64,000 bases of DNA, taken from NCBI GenBank assembly GCA_951812925.1, contig OX638368.1, positions 124,519,309 to 124,583,308 of the forward strand, read 5' to 3'. The DNA comes from Calliopum simillimum. Lineage: Eukaryota > Arthropoda > Insecta > Diptera > Lauxaniidae. Both the position numbers and the translations under genes were made by a program. The notes under the pieces were generated by a model, which searched no databases, was not told the DNA's origin, and saw only the letters and a program-made list of their open reading frames with translations. Shown here piece after piece: positions 54,105-64,000 of the stretch (the first letter of the stretch is position 1; the number at the start of each line of letters is the position of its first letter).

Positions 54105-55428
54105 AAGAGTTTATATCAATTGATATTTTGTGGATTATTTTGTATTTAACAGGTAAGTAGTGGTGATTTTGTACAGTTTTGTTGTGTGTTGAAAGTGAGC
54201 ACTCTCTGCATTAATTCCAGGCGCCAAATTGTTAGGTATTTTTTGACAAAAAAGGCACGACGCGTATGAATCACCTTATTTTCTGTATATACCCCAAAGT
54301 GGTGTCTACAATATGAGACAAACGAATCATGTTTTTTTTTTTTTTTTTGGTTTTTTGTGGGTACTTTGTTCTTGTCTTCCTCTCTGATGTCTCTGGTCAA
54401 ACTTCCATATGATGTGATGTCGTCAACGTTTGTACTGCACTGTATTTTATTTTTGTTTTTTCTCTGTCGTATGCAAAAAATGTACAATTTCAGCACATTC
54501 TTAAAATATGTTTATACAAGAACATATAGGTATGTAGTACAGCTTCTCGCAAATGTAATTACAATTTTTCGTTATCACAATTTAACATTAATGGTCTACA
54601 ATTTCACATAAATATGTATTTTAGTAATTATTTTCTAATTATGACTGGCTTTTTATTGGAACGTTCCGCATTTTATGGTACTAATTGATAACTGTTAAAT
54701 TCTAAACGTTTTGAAGTATACTTTGTGTATAAAAAAATGTTTAATAAATACGGACTTCAGCCTTTAAAGCCCTCAGACGAGTGCTCGAATTCCCGTGTCG
54801 TAGCCAACTGTTTGATTAATATTCGCAGAGTAAAGTTAACACCGCCTAGGCGCTGATGAGCACAGACTATACTGATGAGTATGGTAAAAAAAACAACATG
54901 CATACGAGTATGTGTGTACAATTTGAATAAAATATTGGTGTTTCTGAAATATACTCAAACTTACTCACGTTTCGGATATCTATCAATCGGATGTTTTGTT
55001 TTGTATCCAATTGTATTTACTTCAGAGAAACTTTTTTCCCAATCTTGCGCTCTGCGTAGGTATGATATGTTTTGAGTATGATACCGGCTTTTGTGTCTAT
55101 ACAACAGGGCTTTATGGTACACGATACCCATTCTATTAAAAGTCACTCCAAGTTATATTATTTTCACTCTCTTTTATTCTCTGTTTTCTTGTATACACAT
55201 GCGTTTTTTGTACGCACGTGACTACTCTCAATTGCGCTCTATCAGCCAACCCCTAAATATTTGTTAGAGTTTTTACTGCAGTATAAAATCTTTTATTTTT
55301 CGGTTTAGGGGAAATGTCAATGATCTCGTATACGATATATTCTTTTACGACTCGTACCTTTAGCATTTTTTGATAATATTTTTTCCAGCTTACATATCGA
55401 GACCTTGGTTTGACAAGCTTCTAATTGT
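54105..55428. other. 5' flank of the Orct-like gene
   Basis: No coding gene. A T-run lies at 54330-54348. No convincing Inr/DPE pair was found close to the start codon, so the transcript may start further away or use a non-coding first exon. Confidence 0.4.
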
Positions 55429-55547
55429 GCGTTTCCATAGGAGATTTATGAGGTGATTTATGGCTGTTTCCAGATTAATTTAACCTTTAGTACATGATGA
55501 ATGAGGTAAGTTACGACTAAACCACCTCATAAATGTCCGGTGGAAAC
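55429..55547. mobile_element. Small MITE, GCGTTTCCA ends
   Basis: GCGTTTCCATAGGAGATTTA then TGAGGTG pairs with CACCTCATAAATGTCCGGTGG then AAAC on the right. A second, interrupted copy of the same family begins at 55559. Confidence 0.6.
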
Positions 55548-55593
55548 AGACTATAACTGCGTTTCCACCGGAGATGTATGAGGTGGTTTATGC

Positions 55594-55972
55594 TGGAATT
55601 AGCCAAGAAGTAGCGTTTCGTAACGTAACGTCACGGTTGCTTGTCAACGTAGCATCGATTAGTGAAAACGGTAGGCAACGTTCGAAATGTCACCTTACAA
55701 CTTAAAAATTACTTGAAAAATTCCAGTTTTTGTAAACAAGCATCCATTGCCATACTTAATTTAATCAATTTGTTCAAAAAATTCCATTTATAACATCCAA
55801 ATTTAATTTATTTTATCTAACAACGTAGCACGACGTTTGAAAATCTAATTTCAACAGGTCTCAACGTTGCGTACCGCTACTTTACGATTTCACTAATCGC
55901 TTACACGCTTCTGCCATTTGATAGATTTTGACAGATGTCACGTTACGAAATGCTACTTCTTGGCTAATTCCA
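55594..55972. mobile_element. MITE with TGGAATTAGCCAAGAAGTAG ends
   Basis: Both ends carry TGGAATTAGCCAAGAAGTAG followed by CRTTTCGTAACGT in inverted orientation, a high match over about 33 bases. It interrupts the second copy of the GCGTTTCCA element (55559-55593 and 55973-56000). No coding capacity. Confidence 0.75.
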
Positions 55973-57289
55973 CCATTAGCCGTAACTCACCTCAGTCATC
56001 ATGTATAAAATCGTTTCTTTACATTGCTAATAAACTTTTACTTCCATCACATGTACTAAATTGCACGTGCCCTCATTTTTCAATCTCTCAAGAGTTCAGT
56101 AATGTACGATAGTGTTAAAGTCCAAAATGATTTTAAAAAACAATTTATTTTCAGTCTATTATGCATACTAATAAATTTTAGTTCGTTTTAAAAACGTGAT
56201 GTTTTGTTAAATATACAAATCTATTTTGGTAAAGCAATTTACTTATCTCCGGGCAGTTGTTGAATTTAATGAATACAAATAAACATTCTGATAAGAATTT
56301 GTCACTTAAACTATTGAATATTAATAAAGTAGGACACATAAAAAAATGTTTGAAAATAAATTAGCATTTTCAAATGATTAAACGACTCGTTCACTGCACA
56401 AATTGATTAACTTCATAAAACAAAATGTGGAGAAATGGATGAAAAATTTGATATAATACAATGTAGTTCAAGTATAGTTCATTAACTAGTCCTCTACCAA
56501 CCAGTACTAGCCCGACTACAACCCTTTTTACATATAAGCAACTGTTCTTTTTTGGGTGTTGATCTCCTACAAAATTTCAATTGACCCCTTCTGCATTACG
56601 TTTACACCACTCCGGGGCTGGTTGTGGTATGAAGTAGTAATTAAGAAACTAGTCTTGAACCAGTGGTTTCGTATGTATTTTTTCTTGATTTGAATTTTTA
56701 TTTTAAAATAATTTAAACAGAACTAAATTACATTTATAACAGCATTAACAAAATTGAATTCGTTAATTTCATTCTTTTCCACAATTTATTTTGACACACA
56801 ATTCAAATGACACAAAAAACAAATTATTTCAAAAGTAAAAAACCGAAAACGGAAATTTGTTTTCATCACTTTTCAAATTTATTTTCCCCTACAAACTACA
56901 AACTGATATCAAACTGGCCCCCACTGCATCCCTTTTTCATTAGTTTTGGTCTAGTACTAACTGTGAACTAGTATTTTTGTAGACTGTCTCATATTTTTAC
57001 TGCAGGGTAGGTACAAAGTTTATGTCTATCACTCGGGGCTTTGGAGTTATAAGAGTATAATATACTTCCAAAATTTTGTAACGATACCAACGACACTTTG
57101 ATAGACAAAAACTTCTTTCCTATGAAATATAAGTCTCAGGGAGCTTTATTATATGCACATAAGAAATTGTTACATTTAATTATTTTTCAAAGAGATATGA
57201 GCAAAAATGTGTGTACAAACGTAACGTTTCCAACTGTGGCCGTGCCCATATACACCCGTAATATAAATTCAAATAAAAATTGTAGAATG
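55973..57289. other. AT-rich spacer
   Basis: The region about 56465-57000 has repeated ACTAGT words in both orientations (ends near AACTAGTCC and GGTCTAGTACTA...CTAGTA), perhaps an old element. No gene. Confidence 0.4.
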
Positions 57290-57540
57290 CATAACTACAG
57301 AGGAAGTTTCAATCAATAAGATGCCACGCTCTTTTGTCCGAATTTACTGTCATAACAAAAAACAAAGCTTGAAGCACAGGATTTTAAAAATTTATCTTGT
57401 ATGGGAGGTGCCAAGTCTTGTCCGAATTCACCAATTTTTTTCGACTAAAACTTGCATCTCAAATTACTCTTTTAGTTAAACATTTTAAAGATTTTTCTTA
57501 TATGGCAGGTGCTCCGCATTATTTTGGCTCTTAAAAATAT
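57290..57540. repeat. Dimer of the GGAGGTGCC repeat family
   Basis: Two units with TTGTATGGGAGGTGCCAAG and TTATATGGCAGGTGCTCCG lie ~110 bases apart, each followed or preceded by CTTGTCCGAATT-type words. The family also occurs at 11713-11990 and 18240-18310. Confidence 0.5.
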
Positions 57541-57939
57541 TGTGGAAATGTTAAAGAATTTGTTTTAAATGCAGAAGTGTTCAAATAGTCCACTTACCTC
57601 CAAAAACTTATTTTTATGTTCTTTGGTTAACATTTAGTAGGGGAAGGGTACAGGGTGTGGGCACCGTTTTGTTTTCGAGTCATAACTTTTGATCAAATGT
57701 ATATTATGCTGACATATACATAAATGTCAATGGAAAGCTAAAGACCTTAGCTAACTATTGGTGAAGAAAGTAAATTGATTTCATTAGTTGGAAAAATTAT
57801 ATAAAAAAAAAAGTGAAGTGATCATTTTTGACAAAAAAAAATTTTGGGTCCGGTTGTGGGCACCCTTAAAAAATCGGCTAAAAATGGGAAAATATGAAGT
57901 AAAACGCAATCAAATGGAGAACAATGCAAAATTAATCTG

Positions 57940-58280
57940 AAGTTCAATGAATGCAAGTAAAATAGCTGGCTTGCATGTTAGCGCACTTTAAATTAACGGT
58001 AAGGTCGTATTGGTCGTCGCTCGATGACACTGAGTTTTCTGCCGTGGCGTGTTCAGCCGTGGATTTCTTGGCGCGCTTTACCGGAGGTTTGGCTATCGAT
58101 CCCTTGGTTACCATAGGCGCCTGCTTTACTGTCCTCACCGCTGCTTTCTATTTCAAATTGAGCAGAACTTCAGGAGAAGTCAACACCGCGCTTTGCATTG
58201 CTTTTCGGCCGCGATTCGATAGCTTCTTCGTAGTCGCACCTTGCAGCGGGCCGAACTCATTCAAAATGCTGTTCTTTTAA
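57940..58280 (-). pseudogene. Possible pogo/Tigger-type transposase tail relic
   Basis: On the minus strand a frame with one stop reads NEFGPLQGATTKKLSNRGRK, then AMQSAVLTSPEV, and after the stop a basic, Ser-rich tail (PPVKRAKKSTAEHATAENSV). The NRGRK...SxILTxxPE pattern is seen in the C-terminal tails of pogo-like DDE transposases. No catalytic domain follows. The GC content is higher than in the surroundings. Assignment is tentative; it could also be the tail of another transposon protein. Confidence 0.4.
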
Positions 58281-58984
58281 ATTTTCACGTGTTGGGCTTA
58301 AAAGGAAGAAATTGCCCAGTATAAGAAAGTTCAGTTTCGAACTCGATAATTCTCAGTATAAAATCCTGGCTTAAAATTTATCGGTCGGCGTATATTAAAT
58401 TACAAACAATTTAATTAAAATGTATTTCTTTCACTTAAATTTTTTGAAATATGATGAAGCTTAAATACCACAGACAATTAAAATCAATTAATTTTCCCCT
58501 ATAAATAAATGTATTTTCAGTTGGATACAGATCTCAGTTATTCACAAAATGCATATAATCTTAATTGTTGTGCCGACATGTCTCTACATATTTCTCTACA
58601 GCGAAGTCTATAAAAGACTATTTGACAACAAAATTGAAAAAAGATACAGAACCACAAATAATTGTAATTTTTTTGGTCAAGTATACACTTGATTTCTCAC
58701 CTTAATGAAGGAAATCACAATTAACTGAAGTGTTTTGGAGCGATTAATTAATTTAAATTAAGCCGCAGATATTAAACATGACAAAACAAATAAATCTACT
58801 GAAAAAACTAAAAATGAAAAGATTACATACGTCTCTTTAGAGACAATTTTGATCAAGGAAGATTTGCTTTTTATTTGATTTCGGTTTATTTGGAAGATTT
58901 TCGAATCTTATTTAGAGTCAGAGATCACATAAATCAGACTTTTGGCAAATGGGCCTTATCATTACACAGTGCGACACATGAAAA
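58281..58984. other. AT-rich spacer
   Basis: No gene or repeat recognised. Confidence 0.4.
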
Positions 58985-59609
58985 GTGAACCAAAAAACCG
59001 TTATAAGGCGTCAAAGTACTCGCCGAAACAAGTAATTCTGCCAGAGCGTTTTGCAAAGTTGATTCATATAAGGATTTTATGGTCATTTTTGCGATTTTAA
59101 GGCATTAGATGAATTTTTTTCGGTTAAGTTTGTTGGGCATTTTTTTTCTTCTATACAATAGCTACAACATTGCTGAAGTCATCAAAACAATATCTCGGCT
59201 CGTTACCGAGATATAGCCATATGAAAAAATCGAAAAATCGCTCAAAATCCTCAAAATCGCTCAAAGTTGCAATTTTCAGCTGGATAATTATCCAATTTGA
59301 GGCAAAAAGTTGCATAATTATCCAGCTGAAAATTGCAACTTTGAGCGATTTTGAGCGATTTTTTGATTTTTTCATATGGCTATATCTCGGTAATGAGCCG
59401 AGATATTGTTTTGATGACTTCAGCAATGTTGTAGCTATTGTATAGAAGAAAAAAATGCCCAACAAACTTAACCGAAAAAAATTCATCTAGTGCCTTAAAA
59501 TCGCAAAAATGACCATAAAATCCTTATATGAGTCAACTTTGCAAAACGCTCTGGCAGAATTACTTGTTTCGGCGAGTACTTTGACGCCTTATAACGGATT
59601 TTAGTTCAC
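58985..59609. mobile_element. Near-perfect 625-bp palindrome
   Basis: The arms run from GTGAACCAAAAAACCGTTAT to its inverse ending at 59609 and pair over about 300 bases with only a few differences. The centre is near 59297, where GCTGGATAATTATCC is itself self-complementary. As a result both strands encode nearly the same 90-residue random frame. A 10-base tandem unit (CTCAAAATCG) differs in copy number between arms. No coding role is proposed. The high arm identity implies recent origin or ongoing correction between arms. Confidence 0.85.
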
Positions 59610-60011
59610 CGCCAATGACTTGAAAAATGTTGCATTGTGTTATTAAACATTATCGATAACTTTGTCTCAGTCAAAAAAATGTAGGTTACTTTATCGTTTT
59701 TAAGGGATGTGACACCGCTCACTTTACCAATGAATAAATAGTATATAGAGATATGATGAACTATACCTTGTAGGGGCGTGTGAACCCCCACCTTTATCCC
59801 TGTATATATGTAAAATAATTTCAGACATAATGTGACAAATTTCATTTTGTGGGGCTTTTTTTCCAGTGGATTTTTTATGTCCCTGTGTATTTTATATCAA
59901 CATCAAATCTCATTCATCTGCGGCAAATATTTTCAAAGATATGATGAGTTATGTTTTTTAGGGGCGTGGTATAGCCCATTTTTTTATTTTCCATACACTG
60001 AGAAAACAGTA
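59610..60011. other. Spacer
   Basis: It has GGGGCGTG words (59765, 59961) like those of dispersed fly repeats. No gene. Confidence 0.4.
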
Positions 60012-61002
60012 TCTGTGGCAACAAACCAGAGTAGCTTAAGTCGACATAAGTGAAAATTTCGTTTTCATGCTATAATTATTCAGGTTTTCAAAAGGCTTAT
60101 TTCTGTTCAACCTTTTCCAAAAAATATCGTGTTCAAGCAAAGTTATGATGCTTTATTTTATAGCTTAAGTTTTTTCAAATAATTATACATTTGCCAAAAC
60201 ATCTTAAGTCAAGTAACTTTCCGGTCATTTGTTTCACTGTTCTATAATTCTTTTAACAAAAAAACGTAAACCTATGTAAGCTAAAAATATTTCAATAAAA
60301 AAAGCATCCAAAACATCTTATCTTCAGTGATCCCTTTATTTCAATTTTAGCAGAAAATTAATGTATTGTTACAATCGTTACAAACTACGTTTAAGCTCGA
60401 ACAGAACCGCTTAATTTTACTTAACCCTTTCGACCCGGAAAAAAACTGTGGGGTACACAATATTTGTGATAGGTTAACCTTAGAAACTAAATTTAAGTAA
60501 AATGTTTGACCGTCTCTAAATTCCAATTTTCACCGCCAGAGGCGCTTCCGGTCTATACTCCTAACAGATGTTTTTGATTTGAATTTTCGGGATACAATGT
60601 CCTTAGAGTGGTTATAAGGAAAAACAGTGGTTACTAAAAATTGCATTAATTTTATTAATTCATTCAATTTAAATGACTTTTATAACCGAGTTATATTATT
60701 CAATAGTATTTATTCAAAAATTTTTGGGATATATTGTCCCAACCGGTTCGAAAGGGTTAAGGCGCTATTATTATCAAAACAAATTTTCACAGAAAATCTT
60801 AAGTATAAAACAGTAAAAATACAGGATTTCTTATGATTTTTTTTTTTTTTAAATTCGCCATTCCTCGTCTTACTCAATCCATTAACTACCTCTGAGATTA
60901 AAATAATTGCAATAAAACGGAACAGAAATAATTTTTCACAAGATAGTCAATATCTCAAAACGTCAATTTTCGACACAAGCTACTCTGGTTTATTGCCACA
61001 GA
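60012..61002. mobile_element. TA-flanked element with TCTGTGGCAA ends
   Basis: Ends TCTGTGGCAACAAACCAGAG and TCTGTGGCAATAAACCAGAG continue into TAGCTT on both arms, with TA on each side (60010-60011, 61003-61004). 991 bp including the nested element at 60425-60756. No transposase, so a non-autonomous Tc1/mariner-type element is likely. Confidence 0.75.
60425..60756. mobile_element. piggyBac-like MITE, CCCTTTCGACCCGG ends
   Basis: Ends CCCTTTCGACCCGG and CCCTTTCGAACCGG are inverted, and TTAA flanks both sides exactly (60421-60424, 60757-60760). 332 bp. Inserted in the element at 60012-61002. Confidence 0.85.
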
Positions 61003-62278
61003 TATACATCAAAATTTGGTAATAATTAACAAATAATATATTTGATATAGACGAATCGAATATTTGATATTATTTAATGAGTAGCATATTTGAGCAATTT
61101 TATTGGTTCAATCGTATATTTGTTCATAATTTCATAATGAATACATAAATAAAGATTTTTCCGTTACAAAAATTCACACAACAGCTCTTTTAGCGTCTTA
61201 TTTTCCTGGGCTATAAAGATTCTCTTAACGGTTTTCCGGAAAATCATTAAAAATTAAGCAATTTCGTTTCTATTCGCAATAGCGGAATTAATCTATATAT
61301 GAAGCAATCCACGCCAAGTGTGCCAGCTTAAAATTGGTAGATCCGGTGTGCAAGAACAAAAATCCGGGAGGATTTGGTTCTAGTACCATTTGTTGTTAAA
61401 ATACAGGGTGTTGAAGTTAGCGTTTTTAGTAATTTTCATGAAAAGGGTGTTTTTCCAAAAATTTATAGCTTACACTAAAGTTTGTAAATTGATAAATCTA
61501 AGTTAATGGTCCCATTTATTTTGAAGTGTTATTTTTATAAAAAAATATTTCTTGGTGAAAATAATTTTTTTTCAGCAAAATTTTTTTCAGCAAAATTTTT
61601 TACACTTAAAAATACTTTTGAATTTTTTTTAAAAAAAACCCCCTTAGATTCGGACGGGATAAAAACTTTTTCCTTTATTTTATGATCAAATCGAAATGGT
61701 CGAATTTCGGCCACAAGGCGAAGTCTAGTCTGTATAAAGAGGCACAATTTGGCTTATTAAAAATCTTCGAGTGGCCCTCATACAAAGATATTTTTAAAAT
61801 CACATTTTCTTGAACACACAAAATGCTATACCTCTGCGCCCATAGGAGCTATTATAATGGACTTAAGTACACATATGTTTATTGCATCTTCCATTCACCG
61901 TGCAATATTTGGGAGGGATTGAAAGTGGGGGTGTTGTAGCCCCAGTCCAACGGAGATGGATGAGGTTTGGTACATATGTAAAGGGTATTGGGAACGGGTG
62001 AACGAAGTCGCTACGGGTCATCTAGTTGTATATATATAAATTTTCGTACAGTAAATAGTTTTTATTAAATATTGATTTGATTTTTGATTTTGTTTATTAA
62101 ATGATCCTTAGTGCTAACAAGACGAAATCTTATAAACTAGCACTAATTAAATGATGTCTATACAGGATATTGAGTCACAAATAAAAGTAAATATTTAAAA
62201 AACAAAATTAAAAATGCTTATTCTAATTAACATAATGTTTAAAGGCGCATATTAAATTTAATAAGGTTACAAAGAATA
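61003..62278. other. AT-rich spacer
   Basis: No gene. The part 61800-62040 (GTGAACGAAGTCGCTACGGG and similar) looks like dispersed repeat sequence, but no ends were defined. Confidence 0.4.
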
Positions 62279-64000
62279 TTTTTTTTTTTTTTTTTTCTAA
62301 GAAACCACTTAAAAATTATAGAAAACCTACAATGAGGACAAGTACTGTAAGGCAGCATTTTTGAACTGCATTCCATTGCTAATACGCTGAATTATGTGAG
62401 GAAGCGAAAAACTGGTGTTCAGATATAAACACGTAGGCCTAGGTTGAATAAGATTTTTACCCCGGTTAGATCGAAGGAATTGTAATTTATTAAATAAATA
62501 ATTAGGTTCTTGGGTGTAAACTATTTTATGGAGGGTAATTAATGTTCTTAGAACTAGTAGCTTGTCGAATGGTAAATTAAAAATCTGATTTGCATAGTGA
62601 GACACATGATCAGTACGTTTAAGTGCATAAACGTAGCGGGCGATATTATTGTATGCAACTTGTAGCTTACGTTTACTTGCACAATCGCAACTGGCAAAGA
62701 TTTCACATCCATAGAGAAGAATGGGTACTAGATAAGTTTTGGCCAAAAGTAGCCTAATTCTTTGGGGGGTGAAATATTGTGAAGCCCACAAACTACGGAG
62801 CATAGCGTAAACTTTACCAGTAGTAATGTTAATATGGTTTGACCATGTTAATGTGCTATTGAAAGTGATGCCTAAATTTTTTGCGCAACTCACAATTTCA
62901 ATTCGAGAGCCTTCGAGAACAATTATCGGCGCTGCCGAAACATTGTTTGATCTTTTACCTTTCATTAGGCATTTTGACTTGGCTGGGTTTAAAGAAAGCC
63001 CGTTAGTAGTCGCCCATGAACAAATTTGTTCAAGATCATTATTTAAATTAGTTACACAGCTACTAATTTGGTCCGGTGGGCAACTGATGTATAATTGCAC
63101 ATCGTCAGCATACATTTGGACATTACATGATCTTAAGACCTTCGGCAAGTCATTTATGAATATTGTAAATAAGAGAGGCCCCAGGATAGAACCCTGAGAT
63201 ACTCCTCTAACAAATGGCAAAAAATCTGAACAGGCACTCCCAAGGTTAACCGATTGCAATCTACCAGTCAAGTATGATTGTATAAGGCGAATGCTGGGGG
63301 AAGAAAATTTGAATAAATTTAGTAGCTTAGAGCATAAGACGCAATGGTCAACCGAATCGAAAGCTTTTGTATGAACAAGCAGAACTAAAAGTGCTAATCC
63401 GCTTGGATTGAAAACCAGAATGTTTATCACTAAGTAAGGAGTTTCTCAGTAGATAATCGTTCATTTGCTTGTGAACAAGTGATTCAAAGCTTTTTTCCAG
63501 CTCAGGGGGAACGAAGAAGTTGTGAGAATATTATTAAAAAGATTAGTTATGTACGGTAAGAGTTTCGGAAGAATGATTTTAAGAAACTTGGGATGCATTT
63601 TATCCAAACCAACTGCGTTAGATTTAACGCCTAAAAAACAAAGAAGAACTGATTCCTGGGAGACACCCTCAAAACACAAGTCTGAATCAGGGTTGAAGTC
63701 ACTTTCATATCCAGCATAGAAGTTTATGTCTGGCTGAGGCATGGGAAAATCAACAAAATTTTGATTTAAGTTGTTCAGATCAACATCGTTGTTTTCATGT
63801 GGAATGCTCTTACCTATACCTATATTTCTAATAACCTTCCATTTCTGTTTTCCACAAATACCGGAATCATATTCATTTTCGAAGTGAGCTAATTTGGCGG
63901 CCTTCACTGCTTTTACTACATTTCTTCTACTATCTTGATAATTTTTGTGGAGTTCAGGAGTTTTAAAGCGTTTCCAACGGCTGTATGCAACATTACGTTT
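62279..64000 (-). mobile_element. CR1/L2-like non-LTR retrotransposon, continues past the window
   Basis: Reading the minus strand from the edge: KRFKTPELHKNYQD, then the start of RT (63907-63461, with GLDKMHPKFLK and SSFPLSWKKA), then a deletion and frameshift. Next is FESLVHKQMNDYLLRNSLLSD in another frame, then the main RT frame 63430-62327 with AFDSVDH, GVSQGSILGPLLFTIFINDL, the active-site YADDVQLY, GLSLNPAKSKCL and NLGITFN. It ends in a C-terminal part and an A-tail of about 18 (62296-62279 on the plus strand as T). At least two breaks make it inactive. The 5' part with the endonuclease lies outside. Confidence 0.85.

Noticed and set aside
57975..58280. 101-codon plus-strand open frame
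   Set aside because: It is antisense to the more protein-like minus-strand frame that resembles a transposase tail; the plus frame has no recognisable feature.
59151..59486. Two open frames of 91 and 111 codons on opposite strands with nearly the same peptide
   Set aside because: The mirrored peptides follow from the DNA palindrome and are not evidence for a gene.
1..64000. CRISPR arrays, bacterial operons, integrated phage or rRNA genes
   Set aside because: None were seen. The tandem arrays at 5563 and 17585 have no spacer structure, and the gene structure is that of an animal genome.

Overview
The window looks like AT-rich nuclear DNA of a higher dipteran fly (Schizophora, most likely a fruit fly such as a tephritid). 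The evidence is an insect-type SLC22/Orct transporter with an intron, a flavin amine oxidase with canonical GT-AG introns, Drosophila-like core promoters (initiator TCAGTT plus DPE), and many fly-type transposon relics (mariner, Tc1, hAT, Harbinger, piggyBac-like, DINE-1-like Helentron ends, Jockey-like, RTE and CR1/L2-like retrotransposons). The species is inferred, not proven.

Layout: 1.2-3.5 kb holds a three-exon flavin amine oxidase on the minus strand with two small transposons in its first intron. 3.9-7.0 kb is a nest of transposons: a Ty3/gypsy-type gag relic is interrupted by a 5'-truncated non-LTR retrotransposon, itself interrupted by a 769-bp DNA element with a 9-bp target duplication; the gag also carries a Harbinger-type MITE. 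From 7.4 to 54.1 kb there are five SLC22-family transporter genes, all on the minus strand. Four are intronless (7366-8952, 12955-14526, 21213-22751, 29214-30827). The fifth (49929-54104) is the Orct-like gene with one intron. The second and third genes lie in two copies of a segmental duplication (about 9.0-16.2 kb and 16.7-26.1 kb). The second copy also holds an orphan core promoter of the first gene. Insertions present in only one copy have readable empty sites in the other.

Between and beyond these genes the DNA is a patchwork of foldback (palindromic) elements and dead transposons. The most unusual is a 1.44-kb Harbinger-type element (42063-43501) carrying a broken piece of the flap endonuclease FEN1 gene, which I read as gene capture by a transposon. 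Others are a near-perfect 625-bp palindrome (58985-59609), two internally deleted mariner-type elements, and a CR1/L2-like retrotransposon running off the right edge.

The transporters are plasma-membrane MFS proteins likely to move small organic ions. In all five, the TM11 position that is Asp in mammalian OCTs is Arg, as in OATs. The four intronless genes share short leaders, related Inr/DPE promoters and a conserved 3' motif, so they probably arose from one intron-free founder, itself perhaps derived from the Orct-like gene, and then spread by tandem and segmental duplication.
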